DNA from: Piezodorus guildinii
Lineage: Eukaryota > Arthropoda > Insecta > Hemiptera > Pentatomidae
Assembly (NCBI GenBank): GCA_023052935.1
Contig: CM041297.1
Location: forward strand, 4,640,280 to 4,704,279
DNA length: 64,000 bases
Direction: 5' to 3'
In this document: positions 11,091-22,102 of the stretch, one piece after another
Position numbering within the stretch: position 1 is the stretch's first letter
How the letters are laid out: each line of letters begins with the position of its first letter
Made by a program: the position numbers and the translations under genes
Notes under the pieces: model-generated
Databases searched by the model: none
Seen by the model: only the letters and a program-made list of their open reading frames with translations
What the model was told of the DNA's origin: nothing

Positions 11091-11480
11091 TTATTTCGCT
11101 TTACTGATTCTAAAGTTCTAATCACATTTTTCTCTATCTTCAAAAATAACTGAGTTGTTGGCGTATTTTTATTTGTTTTCCTTTTCTTGTCTCTCCCATA
11201 ATTAAAATACGCCAACAACTCAGTTAGTTGGCGTATTTTATTTTTTTCCCTTTTCTCTTGTCTCTTATTTATAATTATTTGAGGCTTTTTGGTTAAGAAA
11301 CGTTAATACATTTTTTCTCTATCTTTAAAAATAACTGAGTTATTGAACGAAATCGTTTTTAATGGCCCGCAATTTAAAAAAAAAAAAAAAACCAGCTAAT
11401 ATTAACGACCACTAGTATTTTTGTGGTGAATTTAAAAAAAAGAGGTTCGATTTTTTATTCATTCAGATTCTACGTGTCTT
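11090..11480 (-). repeat. repeat C, inverted, with an internal inverted repeat
   Basis: Contains 'ttctctatcttcaaaaataa' followed by 'ctgagtt', and 'gattctacgtgtcttgaaac', which are complements of repeat C at 17063-17880. A perfect 22-bp inverted repeat (11148-11169 and 11204-11225, centred on 'ttggcgtatttt') sits inside and is partly duplicated again at 11226-11240. Confidence 0.75.
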
Positions 11481-11630
11481 GAAACATAAACCCTTAAATT
11501 TTCGGGGGAAGGGTGGGTAATTTTTTTATTTGTTTCGTAGATTACAAAGTATTATGAAAATACTAGAAGAAATGAATCCGGGTGGCGGTCAATGAATGAA
11601 CAATTAGGTAGTTTCTACCATTTATTTTCT

Positions 11631-11670
11631 GCCAACGTTTCGACCCCCATTTTGGGTCATCATCAGGGCG
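11631..11670 (-). ncRNA. hammerhead-like ribozyme motif, P1 left arm
   Basis: Minus strand reads GCC, CTGATGA, T, then a stem GACCC/GGGTC, then GAAAC, GTT, GGC. Stem I pairs GCC with GGC and stem II has 5 bp. One nucleotide lies between CTGATGA and stem II, as in all copies in this window, and differs from the textbook core. Confidence 0.65.
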
Positions 11671-11732
11671 TATTGTAGGCGAATGGAAACTTAGTTATAC
11701 ACTTTTCTAAGGGTTTCCATTTGCCTACAATA

Positions 11733-11770
11733 CGCCCTGGCGATGACCCATATTGGGGGTCGAAACCTAG
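11733..11770 (+). ncRNA. degenerate hammerhead-like motif, P1 right arm
   Basis: Inverted partner of 11631-11670. Stem II (GACCC/GGGTC) and GAAAC are kept, but CTGATGA has become CTGGCGA and the GGC side of stem I is lost. Probably inactive. Confidence 0.55.
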
Positions 11771-11885
11771 TTAGTTAATAAATAGTTGAAACTACCTAAT
11801 TGTTTCATTCACCGACCGCCACCCGGACTAATTCCTTCTAGTAATTCTCAACGGTCAATTAATTATATCCAATATTATGAAAATA

Positions 11886-12540
11886 ATGAACCAAAAAATA
11901 AAAAATAATTAAAGGGCCTGAGATGAATTCACATGATTGATTTAAGTACAATAAATCAATTATAACAAAAAAATGTCTAAATTATAGCTGCGTAAATGTT
12001 TTCTTTTAGAAATCTACGTCTCAGTCGATGAATAAAGTTTACTGGAGAAATGTTTAAAGTTAAAAGTGGCTTTGGATACAAGTTGGAATTAAAATATATT
12101 TTGCGAAGGACGCGGTAGTAAGTAATATCAAGTTGCTAACAAGCTATCAAGGTCCTTAAAGGTATAATAAGACGGCCTTGAAGAAGTGCATTAAAGGAGG
12201 TTGGTAAATAAGGGGGAGGGGGGTGAGGGATATCGCTCTTACCGGGTTTATTACCTGGTTTCGAATAAACGCTTCTTATAAATTAAAATTGACCTTTTCA
12301 AGGAAAATCAGGTCCGCAGCGAACTTTTAAATGTAAAACTTTTGAAGAATCAATCGTCCATCAATTATTTTAAACTTTCATTATCAATCATTTATTTTTT
12401 TTTAAAATAAAATAAATAAGTCTTAATCTCAATTATATTAGAAAGAAAACAAGAGGGAAAATAAATGTGGATAATAATCTGCTGAAAATCAAAAATCTTT
12501 GTGATTAGTAAGTAGGCTCTTTGAAAATAAGTATAAAAAT
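11886..12540. other. unrecognised stretch
   Basis: No family match. A GC-richer patch at 12180-12250 with a G-run has no recognisable coding content. Confidence 0.5.
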
Positions 12541-13124
12541 GGACTCATCTCAGCTGCTCATTCAATTGCTGCCACTCAGTGAGATCATGAGGTACCCATG
12601 TATCGAGCTTTTTTGCTTTCCCAATACACTTTAAATGTCTGGAAACGGTAAATTCACTTGCATTCAGTTGTGCTGAGAGTCCTTTAACTGTTTGGTAGGG
12701 GTTTCCTTCTACTGTATGTTTGAGGACATCGTTGTCTATCACGGACGGAGGTCTTCCTCGGGGCAAGTTTCCAAATCGGTATCCCTGCTGAAAACTTAGC
12801 AAACCAACGGCGAATGGTCCGTTCATTAACACTCCCTTCCCCAAACGCCTTGCAACTATTTCTAGCGGCCTCAGCTGCTGAATGGCCGAGTTTAAACTCG
12901 TACAAAAATATTACTCGAAAATCGCGTGTTTCCTTGTTCATATTTGGAGGTATACTAAAAAGTGGGTAATTGATTGGGAAGCTAATGTTTATAATACAAA
13001 GGTAGAGGATTAGTAACTGTTTACGTTAAATATGCAAACATTCGGAAGAAAAAACAGAGACCTGCAAAATCGTTTATGTAATTCAGATACTATGAAAACG
13101 GACATTTAATGTGAAACAAGCCGA
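12541..13124 (-). pseudogene. M1 mariner, 5' half, 3'-truncated
   Basis: The right end (13095-13124) is an M1 terminal inverted repeat ('aacggacattt.atgtgaaac') next to TA at 13125-13126. The transposase begins at the ATG ending at 12941 and reads MNKETRDFRVIFLYEFKLG and NERTIRRWFAKFSAG, the N-terminal helix-turn-helix domain. A one-base frameshift follows, then NLPRGRPPSVID, the second DNA-binding unit, and WVPHDLTEWQQ, the linker before the catalytic core. The sequence stops at 12541, so the whole DDD domain and the other inverted repeat are lost. Confidence 0.88.
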
Positions 13125-13126
13125 TA

Positions 13127-13276
13127 GTTCTGCAGTGAAATTTAACTCCTTTTGATTTAATGATTAAGTTTAAAGAAATGTGGACTTACGGCACACAGAT
13201 TTATGGTTCTGAAAAAAAGTCATCATAGAAAAGTTTTAAACATTCCAACCAACAATATTAAAACTAATTACGTCAG
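13127..13276 (+). pseudogene. older jockey-type LINE remnant, left part
   Basis: Reads MWTYGTQIYGS, the conserved post-catalytic jockey motif, with stops. The match resumes at 14319 after a J2 copy with 11-bp target duplications. A lineage more diverged than J1 or J2. Confidence 0.65.
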
Positions 13277-14280
13277 TATTAAGGTTAATGAAAGCAAATG
13301 CACCCACGTCACCTTCACCCTTCGACGCAAATCCTGTCCAATGGTTCATTTCAATTCCATACCGCTTCCTTCCTCAGACACAGTCCGGTATCTTGGCTTA
13401 CTACTAGACAAAAGACTGACGTGGAACCCACATACAAGACTTAAAAGAAAAGAACTCAATCGACGATTCGGACAGTTATACAGACTATTAAACAGAAAAT
13501 CTGAACTTACAGTTGACAACAAATTATTAGTTTATAAGACAATACTGAAGCCCATCTGGACCTACGGACTTGAACTGTGGGGGACAGCTAAACGTTCTAA
13601 CATCAAACGCATTCAATCCTTTCAATCCAAAGTCCTCCGAATAATAGTAAATGCTCCTTATTATGTATCCAACTATACCTTGCACCACGACCTTAATGTT
13701 CCATTTATTTCAGACCTAATTCCATCCAAATTTTCCAAATTCCATCAGAACCTCATTCATCATCCTAATCCTTTAGCACGATCCCTATCCAGCTCCACTC
13801 ATCCATACAACCCACCTAGAAGTTGAAACGGCAGTGGCCCCGAGATATATTGTAAATACGGATGCTGGAGTTCTGACACTGGTCAGATTCTCCTCTCAAG
13901 TGCGGTTTGATTGTGGCTATGGCGCCCTCACTTAGCTTCCGCTGGCTCTCACCAGTGATGCGGCTGAGAGGGAGGCGCTGGGATCCTTTGGACTCTGCTT
14001 GTCCTTCCACAAGTGGGGGGACAAGCCCCGTCCGGGGTTCCCGAGCTGATTGTAAATATTGTACATAGGTATGAATGTGACATGTTTTGTTTATTTATTT
14101 GTTAACTTCATTTATTTGTATTTATTTTGTCTACTTAATTTTGTTATTGTATACTTTTATTTATTTTGATTTTATTTTATGTAATTTGACTTTCCTTTGT
14201 TTATATTGTAAATATTGTATGAATGAGATCCTGTAGCACTATTATTATTGTCTATTATGACAAATTGTAATATATACGAA

Positions 14281-14309
<29 letters not shown>
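13277..14309 (+). pseudogene. J2 LINE 3' part, inserted with target duplication
   Basis: A 5'-truncated J2 copy. The frame (13277-13826) reads KVNESKCTHVTFTLRRK, YLGLLLDKRLTWNPHTRL, KPIWTYGLELWGTA and STHPYNPPRS. A one-base deletion just before the usual C terminus (RLKRQWPRDLL in the 62309-64000 copy) ends it early. The J2 3' UTR and a poly-A (about 14281-14309) follow. The insertion is flanked by a perfect 11-bp duplication 'aattacgtcag' (13266-13276, 14308-14318). The catalytic reverse-transcriptase domain is absent. Confidence 0.92.
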
Positions 14310-14311
<2 letters not shown>

Positions 14312-14318
14312 ACGTCAG

Positions 14319-14400
14319 ATATATTATACGTAAATAACGAAACTCTATATCCGGAATTACTACAAACGACAGTTCACTAACTCATATGAACTCACAACAC
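14319..14400 (+). pseudogene. older jockey-type LINE remnant, right part
   Basis: Continuation of the copy split by the J2 insertion. The frame after the target duplication is broken, with residues resembling the APYYVTN..L segment of jockey C termini. Confidence 0.5.
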
Positions 14401-14403
14401 AAT

Positions 14404-14435
14404 CTCTCTCTCCCCCCTCCACTATCACTCTCACA

Positions 14436-14502
<67 letters not shown>
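14404..14502. repeat. (TC)n and (TA)n microsatellites
   Basis: A pyrimidine-rich CT stretch (14404-14457) runs directly into about 20 TA units (14457-14502). Confidence 0.9.
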
Positions 14503-14509
14503 ATAAATG

Positions 14510-14642
14510 GGAGGATTGCATTAAGGTTAATCTCGGGGGCTTGGGCTTGAACGGCGAACATTGGACGAGTCTGTGCAGGCGAAGTTTGGTGGTATCGGCA
14601 TCGAACCTTCGGGTTCGATAAGCCTTATTATTATTATTATAT
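14510..14642 (+). mobile_element. R1 LINE 3' end with (TTA)n tail
   Basis: Matches the R1 3' terminus: 'gggcttgggcttgaacggcg', 'aacattggacgagtctgtg' and 'catcgaaccttcgggttcg', ending in a TTA repeat (14626-14640). A short microsatellite tail instead of poly-A is typical of RTE-type LINEs. Confidence 0.85.
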
Positions 14643-14983
14643 ATAAAGATCTTCAACGCACAAAAGACTTTTTAGAAAGATTGATTATGGATTACAAACA
14701 TATACACGGTAAAATAATACTATGGACCTAAACTAACTGGACTACTAAATAGAAGAAGCCATGAGAAGACGCTATATCTGCTACCTATAACTATATGTCT
14801 TCCTTAAGTGGATACTATATATATAAACAATACTGATTTTTACATTTTAAAGGAGGTATCATACAATTTACTTATTATGGCTCAGACAAAAAAACTTTTA
14901 AATAATTTAGTTTGGCAAATATTTAGATTGAATTAAGAAGGAAGGAAGTTTTTTCAAAAACAATAACTTCACATCTATAGTAG

Positions 14984-15017
<34 letters not shown>

Positions 15018-16234
15018 TGTAATATTAATTTTTCGACAACATTGCATTTGCTGAGTATGATGATAAGGTGTCGTTAGCACAAAATTTAATAAAACGTTTT
15101 TCCTCATACTCCCTCCATATTCCTGGCCAAGATGGCAAGAAGGCCACTTAGATTAGAATAGAAATGAGAATGCGCCTTCCTATCTCTGCCGTAAACGGAA
15201 AATGAAACCTGGAACCCAGGTGCTGACTGCAATAACAATCTCAGGCAATCATCTGCATGCATCTTATATACACTTTACACTTTACTTAGGGATTTGCATC
15301 AATTCACAGTTTTCGCAATTTAATTATAATAATAGTGATATACTTGGGACTAATTTTTCACATATAGCCCATACATCAAGACACAACGTAAAATTCTAAA
15401 CGTTTGACTGAGATTATTGTATCCGAAACTTCATAGACATGATAAACTACCCATAAGAAAGAAACTTATACACTTATGTAATAAAACTTATATGGACATT
15501 ACTATAACTTATATGATATTACTTTTCAAAGACTTGACTCCGAAACTGTATTAACTAATATATAAATTTTTCAGTTATTATTTTATAGAAACTATTGGAT
15601 TTCTTTTCCTAAGGTATCATGTTTATCAATTCATTATTGGGATCAGGTGGCAAAAAGAGGAATATAGTAATTAACTTATAATACACATTTATTTATAAAA
15701 TAACACATAAAAATACACAGTAATGCATTGTTCATTATCGAGAATACTGAGGTTTGTTCTGATTTATCACATAATATAGCATGAATAAGGTACCTTTGGA
15801 CATAACACCAAATGTTCGTGGCTGGACTCCCGCTTTCTATCCTGTCCGAGCTAAGACTCTCCTACGTAGAGGGCTATCCCTGCTCTAGGAGTGGAGGGGT
15901 GCATTTTTTTATAACCCTTCTAAGAAGCCTTCCTGCTTGTAGCCCGAAAACTGCTCTATTTTATAGGATTCAAAAATATTTCTTTACCTCCTAGTATTCT
16001 TGATACATGCGCTTACCAAATATTGGAACCTGCTGAAAAGGCACAACAAACCTTTAAATCAGAAATTTTTAAGACGCAGCGAACTCACCACCATTTGTTT
16101 TCAACGATATCCTTTTTACTGACTTGGTTTTTCTGAATACAACCGACCATATTCGAATGACGGTTTTACGACAAACTACACGGACAAATTAAAAAATTTG
16201 TTCAAAACATTGCTCCAACTGATGACGTTGCAAG
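14643..16234. other. unrecognised stretch with a (TA)n run
   Basis: TA repeat at about 14986-15015. A GC-richer segment at 15810-15960 has a 60-codon frame with no recognised domain. No match to other repeats in the window. This may be some of the little unique DNA here. Confidence 0.5.
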
Positions 16235-16912
16235 ACGATTTATATTGGATTTATACCCTGTCAGACTATTTCAATCATAATGAAACCTACACGATATTTT
16301 TTTTTTATTTATCGAGCAATATGAGCAATATTACAATCTGTCCAATTCAGGACATTTTTAATAGTGATAACGTACAACATTCATACTACATTCACACGAT
16401 ATATACAAAACAATAAATTTATATAATAATAATAATAAAATATACATATATACAAAATAAAATCAATAAAAATATATACAATAGTCACTCATACCTATAT
16501 ACAATTCACAAGCATACAGCACGTGAGTGGAGAATCTAGCCAATGCTAGAACTCCAATATACATGTTACAAGAGGTCACGAGGCCACTGCCGTTTCAACC
16601 TTCTAGGTGGGTTGTAAGGATGAGTGGAGCTGGATAGGGATTGAGCTAGAGGATTAGGATGATGAATGAGATTCTGGTGGAATTTGGAAAATTTGGATGG
16701 AATCAGGTACACGATATTAATGACCATTTAATTTTACATCGATATAATGATTTAATCAAAATCGTTGGAGCCGTTTTTAAGAAAACTGTAGAAAGTTGCA
16801 AAAAGCATGGTATAAAGTGGCTCTTCTAGTTTGGTTATTTAAGTGAAAAAGTTACTGTAATATCTTATACGCTATATACGATCCTAAAATATGCAATTTA
16901 GTTCTATACAAC
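16235..16912 (+). mobile_element. H element, middle part, split by J2
   Basis: Begins at 'ccctgtcagactatttcaat', is interrupted at 16299-16707, and resumes with 'taatgaccatttaattttac' through 'gcatggtataaagtggctct' to 'atgcaatttagtt'. Both ends of the family are missing. Confidence 0.85.
16299..16707 (-). mobile_element. J2 LINE 3' end inserted in H
   Basis: Antisense J2 tail with its poly-A as a T-run at 16299. The last coding codons are at 16590-16707 (STHPYNPPR and KFSKFHQNL on the minus strand). It is flanked by a perfect 11-bp duplication 'tacacgatatt' (16288-16298 and 16708-16718) that lies inside the H sequence, so the order of insertion is certain. Confidence 0.92.
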
Positions 16913-16914
16913 GT

Positions 16915-17062
16915 ATGGAGGGAGCCCGTGGCTGAGTGTTGTGAGTCCGAATCCCACCACCGGAGGGACTTTTTTAAGCATTAACTTAATGGGGATTCAC
17001 TCACAGCCTCTTCCTCGGATTAGTATGTGAGACCCGTCAGCCAACTGGTGGCAACTCGCCAA
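16915..17062 (+). repeat. possible tRNA-derived SINE fragment
   Basis: Has an A-box-like 'gtggctgagtg' and a B-box-like 'gagtccgaatccc', then 'ggattcactcacagcctctt'. Only one copy is visible in this window, so this is weak. Confidence 0.4.
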
Positions 17063-17880
17063 AATTTGAGAGCTAACGTTTCGAGATGCGTAGAATCCGA
17101 TAAAAAAAAACGAAAAAAAAACTCAACTATTTCCGCTCATAACTCAGTTATTTTTGAAGATAAAAAAAATGTGTATAGTGTTTTAGAATCAGTGAAGTTC
17201 GATAAAAAAAATCTATATGCATATTGAAGTAAAAGATTACAATAGATATATAAAAAATATTTTCGAAATCAAGACAACGCGATGAACAAAGGGCAAAAAA
17301 AAAATAAAAATAAAAAATCATCTTATATGGTCAAGCCACAACTTATAGGAGATGTGATTCTCTGATAGCTCGGTTATTATTGATGATAAAGATAAAATGT
17401 AAGGTTTTCTGGAATCAGGAAATTTTATTTGAATTATTTAAATGAAAATCGAAAGAGAAAGAAAAGGACATAGTAACGCAGTCCTGTATAAATGCTTTTG
17501 GTTTATTATTTTCAATAAACTTTTTTAATCGACCAAAAAAAACCCTGCTCAAAATCTGAGAGCTTGCGTTTCGAGATGCGTAGAATCCGAATAACGAATA
17601 AAAAAAATCCGTTTGTCCTAATTAATAAATAATGAAATACCAAAAATTTTTAGAGAATTAAATTTTGGACCAAATGAAAAAAAAGAATCATTTAATTTGG
17701 CTAACAAATAGCTTAGATATTGCGTTTTAAAATCAGTGGTAGTGTTATGATATGATCACTTGAATTATTACTTTTCATATTACTTAATTGCCTTCTACAG
17801 TTTTATAAACAGTTATACCCTAATATTGTTATTTGGAAATAATAAACCAATGTGTAATAATTTGCAGCGTTTTAATTTAT
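17063..17880 (+). repeat. repeat C, longest copy
   Basis: The block 'gatgcgtagaatccga' occurs twice in direct orientation (17087 and 17576). Between the two are 'aactcagttatttttgaag' units and a long A-rich stretch. The 3' end matches 28225-28384 and 24135-24298 ('ccctaatattgttatttgga', 'taatttgcagcg'). No coding frame. Class unknown. Confidence 0.75.
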
Positions 17881-18551
17881 TTATTGGAGCAGTAAATTTC
17901 TTTAATTTGTTTATTATTTTTTTTCATAAATAGATTAATTTTGTTTCTTAAATTTTTTTGAGTACTTAATTATGTTCATTTTTTTCTTATGTTTTCTATT
18001 CGTAATTATTATTATTATTATTATTATTATTATACCTTAAGGCCTAATAAGACTATTCGTAATTAGTTTAATAAATATAAATTGGTAATTTTAACCGAAC
18101 CACCCTCAATTCGAGTTAACTACTGGAAGTACTGATCTTCAACGGATAGCTAAGCATAAATATTATGTTTTTAATAAATATTCTAGATCTATTAAACATT
18201 ACACGTGGCAAAAATGAGTAGCAAGTGAATTGAATAATCTGCTGTACCTGAGCTAGGACAGAATGCTAAGCTTGGTCCGTCTGTGAGGGAGAGCAGCTTG
18301 TGGATTTTAATATTGAACAATACATCACCCTGTCCCCATTTCTAATAATTCTAAAACAGTTCTAAAGTGTTATGTTCTTTTTTAAATCAAGATCTTTCTT
18401 TTTCTTTATCTTAATTAAAATTCCACTTGCAAAACTATTGCTGCTTTTATCAGCTAGTTTATCTCACCGTTAAGTTGGCAATGAATATCCTTTTAACAAA
18501 ATCGATATTTTTAGGAAACAATAGAAGAACACGCTGCAGATTATTACAAAA
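17881..18551. other. unrecognised AT-rich stretch
   Basis: Includes a (TTA)9 microsatellite (18006-18034). Otherwise no match or coding frame. Confidence 0.5.
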
Positions 18552-19060
18552 AAATCTAGTGCGGGCAACACACACGACTTTCACTTATCTCGATTTTTAA
18601 ATCAATTTCAAAACTATTAAATATACTTTCAATTGAAAAAAAAAGTTGATTTAATTAAAGATGTAAATTATTCACATTTTACAACTCTGTGTATCAGATA
18701 ATATTTTTTCTAAAATCTTTCTCTTTCCAACGGTATATAATACACCTATAATACTGTTGTTATTATCAGTAAACCAAAAATTACATTAAAAAATAGTTTT
18801 GCTCTTTTATCCTTTGATTGGTCATCAAATTCGTCCAACTTCTATATTTATCCGTCCTTTGTCAATGTAATTAAGATGACATGGATAATCTTTTGGAATG
18901 TATAAAATTAAAGGAAGTTTGAAGGAAAAAAATATCGCCATTAGAGCCCTGTCAGACTATTTCAATTAGAATGAAACCTACATGATACTAAATCCCATTA
19001 ATTTTACATCGATATAGCGAGTTTAATCAAAATCGGCTCTAACGTTATCGCGCATAACTG
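18552..19060 (+). mobile_element. H element, 5' half
   Basis: Starts with the family 5' end ('tctagtgcgggcaacacaca', then 'cgactttcactta') after an A-run, and continues to 'ttttacatcgatatagcgag' and 'tttaatcaaaatcg'. It is joined there to repeat C. Confidence 0.85.
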
Positions 19061-19203
19061 ATTCTAAAATACTACACAAATGTTTCTGTATCTTCAAAGA
19101 TAATGGAACTATGGGGGTATTATTGTTAAAGTTTTATTTTTTTCTCTCTTTTATAATTATTTAATGTTTTTTAGTTGAAAAATACTGATACATTTTTTCT
19201 CTA
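19061..19203 (-). repeat. repeat C, inverted, left piece
   Basis: Complement of the repeat C 'tagaatcagt' and 'gatagagaaaaaatgt' blocks. Interrupted by the J1 insertion and continuing at 20607. Confidence 0.7.
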
Positions 19204-20606
19204 ATGCCGTACTCCGCACAAACTTATTTTCATGCTTCCTGGAAGTTATCCATAGTAAAAATGATTCCTAAACCCAAAAAGTCACCTGAAAATCCATCTT
19301 CCTACCATCCCATATCTCTTTTACGTATTATGGGTAAAATTCTGGAAAACCTCCTTCTGAAACGTATAAACCCGATCCTTGATTCCCATCATATTATTCC
19401 AGATCATCAATTCGGTTTCCGTTCATCTCACTCCACTATCCAGCAATGTCATCGTGTGGTGGACGTTGTCTCCTCTGCGCTGGAGCGCGGATTGTACTGC
19501 ACGGGAGCCTTTCTCGTCGTAGAACAGGCCTATGACCGAGTCTGGCACCCGGGATTGCTTTACAAGCTCCGTTTATTTCTATCTCCTACCTATTTTTTTA
19601 TTATCCAGTCCTACCTCGCTGATAGATCTTTCAAAATAAATCACAATACTTTCTATTCCTCCATTTTTTCTCAATCTGCTGGTGTTCCTCAAGGCAGCAT
19701 CCTAGGGCCCGTTCTTTATACAGTCTATACAGCTGATATCCCAACCCATCCAAACACTTTCCTTTCTACCTATGCTGATGACACGTGTGTGCTATCAGTA
19801 GATAATGATCTTTTTACAGCCTCCCACACTCTTCAATCCCACATCCGAGACCTTGAAGTATGGTGCCAGAAATGGAGGATTAAAATTAATTCTAACAAGT
19901 CCCACCAGATAACCTTTACCCTTCGTCGTAAACCAACGACATCCTGCCCTACAGTATCCATTAATGACACTCCCCTAGCCCCTGTTGAACAGATTCGATA
20001 CCTAGGACTCCATCTGGACAAACGTCTTACTTGAAATCCTCAAACAAGACTGAAACGACGAGAAACTGCCCGACGTTTTCGACTACTTCAACACTTACTG
20101 GACAAACGCTCCAACCTTCCTCTTAATTATAAAAGACTTATTTATATGACCATCATCAGACCGATATGGACTTACGCAGTAGAGCTATGGGGCTCAACTA
20201 AACCATCGAACTCATCTCGTATCCAATCCTTACAATCCAAAATCCTTCGTAAAATCCTCAATGCTCCTTATTTCGTCACAAAAAAACTCATCCATAAAGA
20301 CCTTAATATTCCATATGTCGCTGACTTAGCCCAAACCAGGTGCCGTTCCTTCCATGACAAACTCCATTCCCACTACAATCCTTTAGTTTCAATCCTTGCT
20401 TCCTCATCGATCCCTGATAATCCTCCGAGGCGTCTGAAAAGAAGATGGCCACGAGACCTTCTAGTTTAGAATATTTTTAGAGTGCTGCCACTGGGTAGTG
20501 GCTCTACATGTATTTCATGACCATTTTCTATATAACCATCACATTTACTTGATGTATTTTTTTTAATACAGTTGTAGATATCAATAAATATATTAAAAAA
20601 AAAAAA
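19204..20606 (+). pseudogene. J1 LINE, best reverse transcriptase copy, one stop
   Basis: 5'-truncated J1 with nearly the whole reverse transcriptase in one frame. From the ATG at 19204: KMIPKPKKSPENPSSYHPISL (residues 19-39), HQFGFRSSHST, GVPQGSILGP (about 160-169), the YADD box (190-193) and YLGLHLDKRLT (about 266-276). Then TGG (Trp in the other copies) is TGA at 20032-20034. The frame continues past it to the stop at 20467-20469 (RRLKRRWPRDLLV). The first catalytic Asp is Val here (FLVVEQ, residue 105; the 1-724 copy has FLDVEQ), so the protein would be inactive even if the stop were read. The 3' UTR ends in poly-A at 20594-20606. Confidence 0.93.
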
Positions 20607-20835
20607 TGTTTCTTCATCTTCAAAAATAACTGAGTTATGGAATTAAATCTCTTTCAATCAGCCGCCATTTTAAAAATCACCAGCTGATATTAACATCTAG
20701 ATGTTAGGATCATCGCCGGATGCCCTAGTATTTTTGTGGTGAATTTCAAAATATTGGTCCTCTAGTGTCGGTGATATGGCGCGGACGGCTTACTTGAAAC
20801 GTAAGCACTCATATTTTGAGAGGGAAGGGGTAATT
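20607..20835 (-). repeat. repeat C, inverted, right piece
   Basis: Continues from 19203: 'cttcaaaaataactgagtta', 'ccagctgatattaac' and 'tagtatttttgtggtgaatt' match 11330-11450, with a 30-base stretch not present there (near 20700-20735). Confidence 0.75.
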
Positions 20836-21740
20836 TTTTTTTTTTTTATTAATTTTTTTTTTTTGGTCTATTTCAGAGGTTCATAATTAAAAAATATAAA
20901 ATAAAAATATATTGAATGACACTGAAGTCCTCAGCAGTTGAGTGTCCATAGAACTCTACCTAACCTAACCTAGCTGATCATACGTTTTTTCATCTCCAAC
21001 ATCGCTAGGAAACAAAGAGTAACGATGTGAAGTAGGACTTTATTTCGAAACTTAGAGAAGACAATGGAAGTCGCAAAGCAGCAATAGGCCAGCGAAGTCC
21101 TAAGTCCCTTTTTGAAGCCAATATTAAACTCCGAAGCTAAGAATTAATATTCCAGCGTATGTTGGCTATTAATTAAATCTTGCTCCCGTTTTCCAACGGC
21201 TTAGGCCTGGCTTAGGAATATCAATTTTCAACTTGATTATTTCCCGATAAATCGGGTTCAAAAAGTTATTAGTAGAAGGTAAGGACCCTAAATCAAACAG
21301 CAAAATTATATCTACAATTAAATACGGGTCAGTCTATTTGAAATCGTTCATACATTGATTCTTATTACCAGTTATTCTCTATTCATTCTTGAATAAAAAC
21401 CGTTGATAAAATATTTTTGTGGCCAGTACTTATAGCATTGCAACCGTTCTAAGTCAGCTTTGCGACCTAAACTATGTTTTGTGAAATCTTTCTAATTATT
21501 TTAATTTTGTAGATATCAAATCAAAATGTTTTATGTCCCCACAACTCATTACCTAAATAGTAAAGCAAGTGGTTTGAAGAACTCTGAAAAATTAACAAAA
21601 CGTAAGACTTTTAGCGAGATAAAATTACATAAAGAAAAAGAGACTCACCTTTGAATATTTTCTCATTTATTTCTTACCCATAGTCCTACTACGTTACTTA
21701 GACCTGGTAAAGAAATCCTAATGTTATCGTAAAAAACAAC
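20836..21740. other. unrecognised stretch
   Basis: No clear family match. 'cctaacctaacctag' at about 20959 looks like insect telomere repeat, but is only three units. Possible unique DNA. Confidence 0.5.
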
Positions 21741-22102
21741 CACATAAGAATATGAGGACCTACGGAATTAACCTATGGGGAACTGATACATTTTTTAACA
21801 TCAAACGTACCCAATCCTTTCAGTCCAAAGTCCTTAGAACAATAGTAAATGCTCCCTATTATGTTAAAAACAAGACCTTACCCAATGACCTCAAGATCCC
21901 TCATGTCATTGATCTCATCCCATAAAATTCTCAACCTTCCACCAGGAACTTACTCTTCTCCCTAATCCCCTGGCACAACCCCTATCTAGTACCAACCATC
22001 CTTACAACCCTCCTCGTAGGTTGAGGCGGCAGTGGCCGAGAGACCTCATGTAACTATGGCACTTAAGTGCTGGCAATGGCTAACTTCTCCACTCATGCCC
22101 TG
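21741..22102 (+). pseudogene. J2 LINE C-terminal fragment, left piece
   Basis: Reads RTYGINLWGT, FQSKVLRTIVNAPYYV and, with frame damage, HPYNPPRRLRRQWPRDLM, the J2 C terminus. The start of the 3' UTR follows ('tctccactcatg'), and the copy is split there by a DNA element. Confidence 0.85.

Larger units (their letters stand above)
11563..11872. mobile_element. P1: inverted-repeat element with hammerhead-like motifs
   Basis: A 310-bp element whose two arms (about 11565-11692 and 11711-11842) are inverted copies around a ~20-bp loop. It is flanked by a perfect 13-bp direct repeat 'tattatgaaaata' (11550-11562 and 11873-11885), which I read as a target duplication. The right end has about 30 extra bases outside the arm, containing 'ttctcaacggtcaa'. 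The complement of that block, TTGACCGTTGAGAA, is also at the outer end of P3. Each arm carries a hammerhead-like core. No coding capacity. Inferred to be a non-autonomous Penelope-type retroelement. Confidence 0.7.

Noticed and set aside
20955..20975. Telomere-like CCTAA repeats
   Set aside because: Only about three units in an interstitial context; common by chance in AT-rich insect DNA.
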